From Gammaproteobacteria bacterium (lineage in GTDB: Bacteria > Pseudomonadota > Gammaproteobacteria > GCA-002705445 > GCA-002716945), in assembly GCA_030835925.1 (NCBI GenBank), contig JAURQW010000011.1, positions 1-38,531 on the forward strand: 38,531 nucleotides of DNA, in the 5' to 3' direction. The notes below the pieces were generated by a model. The model was not told the DNA's origin. It ran no database searches and saw only the letters and a program-made list of their open reading frames with translations. Shown one piece after another: positions 36,607 through 38,531 of this stretch. How positions within the stretch are numbered: the first letter of the stretch is position 1; every line of letters begins with the position of its first letter. The translations under genes and the position numbers were made by a program.

Positions 36607-37925
36607 AGAATAAGGATAACAGTATTTCAGACTATAAAAATAAACTACAAAAAATTATAAATAAACTAGATAGTAAATTTGATTATGAATTTAATATGAG
36701 TTTATCAGATGGCTATTCTGTCACTTCAAGATTTAGTGAAGTAGAAAATATAGAATATCATCAAGATATGGCGCTAAATGTCTCCGTATATAAAGACTAT
36801 CAAAAAGGAAGTGCTTCTACTAACGACTTATCTGAAAAAAGTATTCAACAGGCAATAGAAAAAGCTCAGAATATATCTATTAACACTCAAGCAGATGATT
36901 GCCAGGGATTGCCAGAGAGTCAATATACAACACAAAAATGGGAAGACATGGATATCTATTATCCTAAAACGCTAGATATCAAAAACATTATTGATTTAAC
37001 GAAAGATTGTGAAAGTAGTGCTTTTCAGAAGGACAAAAGAGTCACAAATTCTGAAGGATCCTCTTTTACATTTTCAGATAACACCCATATGATTCTAAAT
37101 AGTAATGGTGCCTATGGAACGTTTGATTCAACAGATTATTCTCTATCATGTATAGCTCTTGCTGAGCAAAATAAGTTGATGGAGAGAGATTATTGGTATT
37201 CTTCAACGAGGGATTATGATGCTTTGGAATCATCTAAGCATATAGGTGAAAAAGCTGCAGAACGCGTTATTGCAAGACTTGGTGCAAAGACCATAAAAAC
37301 TAGGGTTTGTCCTGTCCTGTTTTCACCGGAAATGACTTCATCTCTGATAAGTAGTTTTTTATCCGCTATTAACGGATCTTCAATATATAAAAAATCTAGT
37401 TTTCTTATAGACAAGATAGATAAAAAAATATTTCCAGATTTTGTAAACATACAAGAGGATCCAAGCTTATCAAATGGATCCGCAACACGGCCTTATGATT
37501 CTGAGGGAGTATTAACTCAAAAAAAAGATATTATAAAAGATGGCATATTAAAAACTTATTTACTCGATACATATGCAGCTAGAAAATTAAAATCAAAATG
37601 TACTGGCAATGGAGTATTGACCAACATACTTGTTTCATCTAAAAAACCTGAAGCCAATTTATTACAAAATATGACTGATGGTCTCTACATAACGGATATG
37701 ATGGGAAGCGGTGCTAATTCATTAACTGGAGATTATTCACGCGGTGCTTTTGGCTATCTAATTAAAAATGGCGAGATACAGTATCCAGTCACTGAAATCA
37801 CAGTAGCTTCTAATTTACTACAGATGTTTGAGAATATAGTATCCCTCGGTGATGATGTGGATAATAGAAATAGAATTAGAACTGGATCGATGCTAATAGA
37901 TAATATAACTATTGGTGGAACGTAA
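36603..37925 (+). CDS. pmbA: metalloprotease PmbA/TldE (TTG start overlapping the tldD stop)
   Basis: TRVCPVLFSPEMTSSLISSFLSAINGSSIYKKSSFL..., GANSLTGDYSRGAFGYLIKNGEIQYPVTEITVA. Confidence 0.96.
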   Translation: MKNKDNSISDYKNKLQKIINKLDSKFDYEFNMSLSDGYSVTSRFSEVENIEYHQDMALNVSVYKDYQKGSASTNDLSEKSIQQAIEKAQNISINTQADDCQGLPESQYTTQKWEDMDIYYPKTLDIKNIIDLTKDCESSAFQKDKRVTNSEGSSFTFSDNTHMILNSNGAYGTFDSTDYSLSCIALAEQNKLMERDYWYSSTRDYDALESSKHIGEKAAERVIARLGAKTIKTRVCPVLFSPEMTSSLISSFLSAINGSSIYKKSSFLIDKIDKKIFPDFVNIQEDPSLSNGSATRPYDSEGVLTQKKDIIKDGILKTYLLDTYAARKLKSKCTGNGVLTNILVSSKKPEANLLQNMTDGLYITDMMGSGANSLTGDYSRGAFGYLIKNGEIQYPVTEITVASNLLQMFENIVSLGDDVDNRNRIRTGSMLIDNITIGGT

Positions 37926-37956
37926 ACTTAATCTGAAAATCAAGTTGCGTATATTA

Positions 37957-38531
37957 CTATCCAAACCTTTTCTTTAAGATATTATAACCAATAACTGCAG
38001 CAATTATAGAACCAACAAAAATACCTAATTTGCTTGCATCAATTAATTCTATTGAGCTAAATGCTAAATTATTAATAAACAAACTCATTGTGAATCCAAT
38101 GCCACATAAAAAAGATATACCAAGTATATCTATCATTTTTATACCATCAGGTAGTGTGCATATTTTCAGCTTAATAGATAAGTATGTAAATAATGTAATA
38201 CCAATTGGTTTGCCTAGTAGTAAACCAAGCATTATTCCAGTAGAGATTGGACTCATAAAGCTATCAAAAGATAAAGCCTGAAAGTTAATGTCGCTATTGA
38301 AAAAAGCAAAAAGCGGCAAAATGAATATCCCTACATAATTATGAACTGGATGTTCCAGATCTTTTAACATTGAGAGCTCATTATCTTTTCTTGAACTGTT
38401 GGGTATGGTTGTTGCAAGAAGTACTCCCGCAAGCGTTCCATGGACACCAGATTTTAAAATGCAGTACCATAAAAATATTCCCAAAATAACATAAATTATT
38501 TTTCTTTGGACATCAAGTAAGTTAATCATTA
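37957..38531 (-). CDS. nhaA: Na+/H+ antiporter NhaA, C-terminal part only (N-terminus beyond window)
   Basis: SGVHGTLAGVLLATTIP...LEHPVHNYVGIFILPLFAFFNSDI...GKPIGITLFTYL...GISFLCGIGFTMSLFINNLAF. Confidence 0.94.
   Translation of the reverse strand, partial: MINLLDVQRKIIYVILGIFLWYCILKSGVHGTLAGVLLATTIPNSSRKDNELSMLKDLEHPVHNYVGIFILPLFAFFNSDINFQALSFDSFMSPISTGIMLGLLLGKPIGITLFTYLSIKLKICTLPDGIKMIDILGISFLCGIGFTMSLFINNLAFSSIELIDASKLGIFVGSIIAAVIGYNILKKRFG

Noticed and set aside
35176-37925. tldD/pmbA as part of a RiPP (microcin-like) cluster
   Set aside because: No precursor peptide, cyclase or exporter nearby; flanked by housekeeping genes in the usual yhdP-nit-tldD context.
37926-37956. Possible imperfect hairpin between pmbA and nhaA
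   Set aside because: Only ~5 contiguous pairs with bulges and no T-tract.
37957-38531. nhaA as a truncated pseudogene
   Set aside because: The frame stays open to the window edge; truncation is explained by the window boundary.
1-38531. tRNA/rRNA genes, CRISPR arrays, IS elements, prophage or defence genes
   Set aside because: None seen; intergenic spaces are mostly too short and every long ORF fits a core or metabolic family.

Overview
The window is a low-GC, tightly packed bacterial chromosome segment, most likely gammaproteobacterial judging by gene order and protein families. Nearly all of it is recognisable core genome. (1) 1-10360: the 3' part of the S10/spc/alpha ribosomal superoperon, from partial rpsS to rplQ, with secY, rpoA and a short rpmJ missing from the ORF track. 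(2) 10367-14068: uvrA(-), a small membrane protein and ssb. (3) 14074-22063: miaB, a PhoH-like gene, ybeY, corC-like, lnt, leuS, lptE. (4) 22060-28003: a ~6 kb block between lptE and holA holding an MBL-fold hydrolase, a small unknown protein, pyrD, an apparent iron/peroxide module (rubrerythrin, GlpC/HdrD-like Fe-S protein, DUF3501 protein, convergent Irr-like Fur-family regulator) and a 3-hydroxyisobutyrate-dehydrogenase-like gene. (5) 28037-37925: holA, proA, nadD, rsfS, yhdP-like, nitrilase/Nit, tldD, pmbA. (6) The C-terminal part of nhaA, cut by the window edge. The most interesting signal is the control region of the rubrerythrin operon. It has TTGACA-N17-TAGAAT with a perfect 8-3-8 palindrome (ATTTAGAA-TGA-TTCTAAAT) over the -10, resembling the Irr box/ICE of alphaproteobacteria. 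A separate Fur-box-like 19-mer lies upstream, and a 13-bp perfect hairpin follows the rubrerythrin gene. No tRNA, rRNA, CRISPR array, IS element or phage gene was seen.
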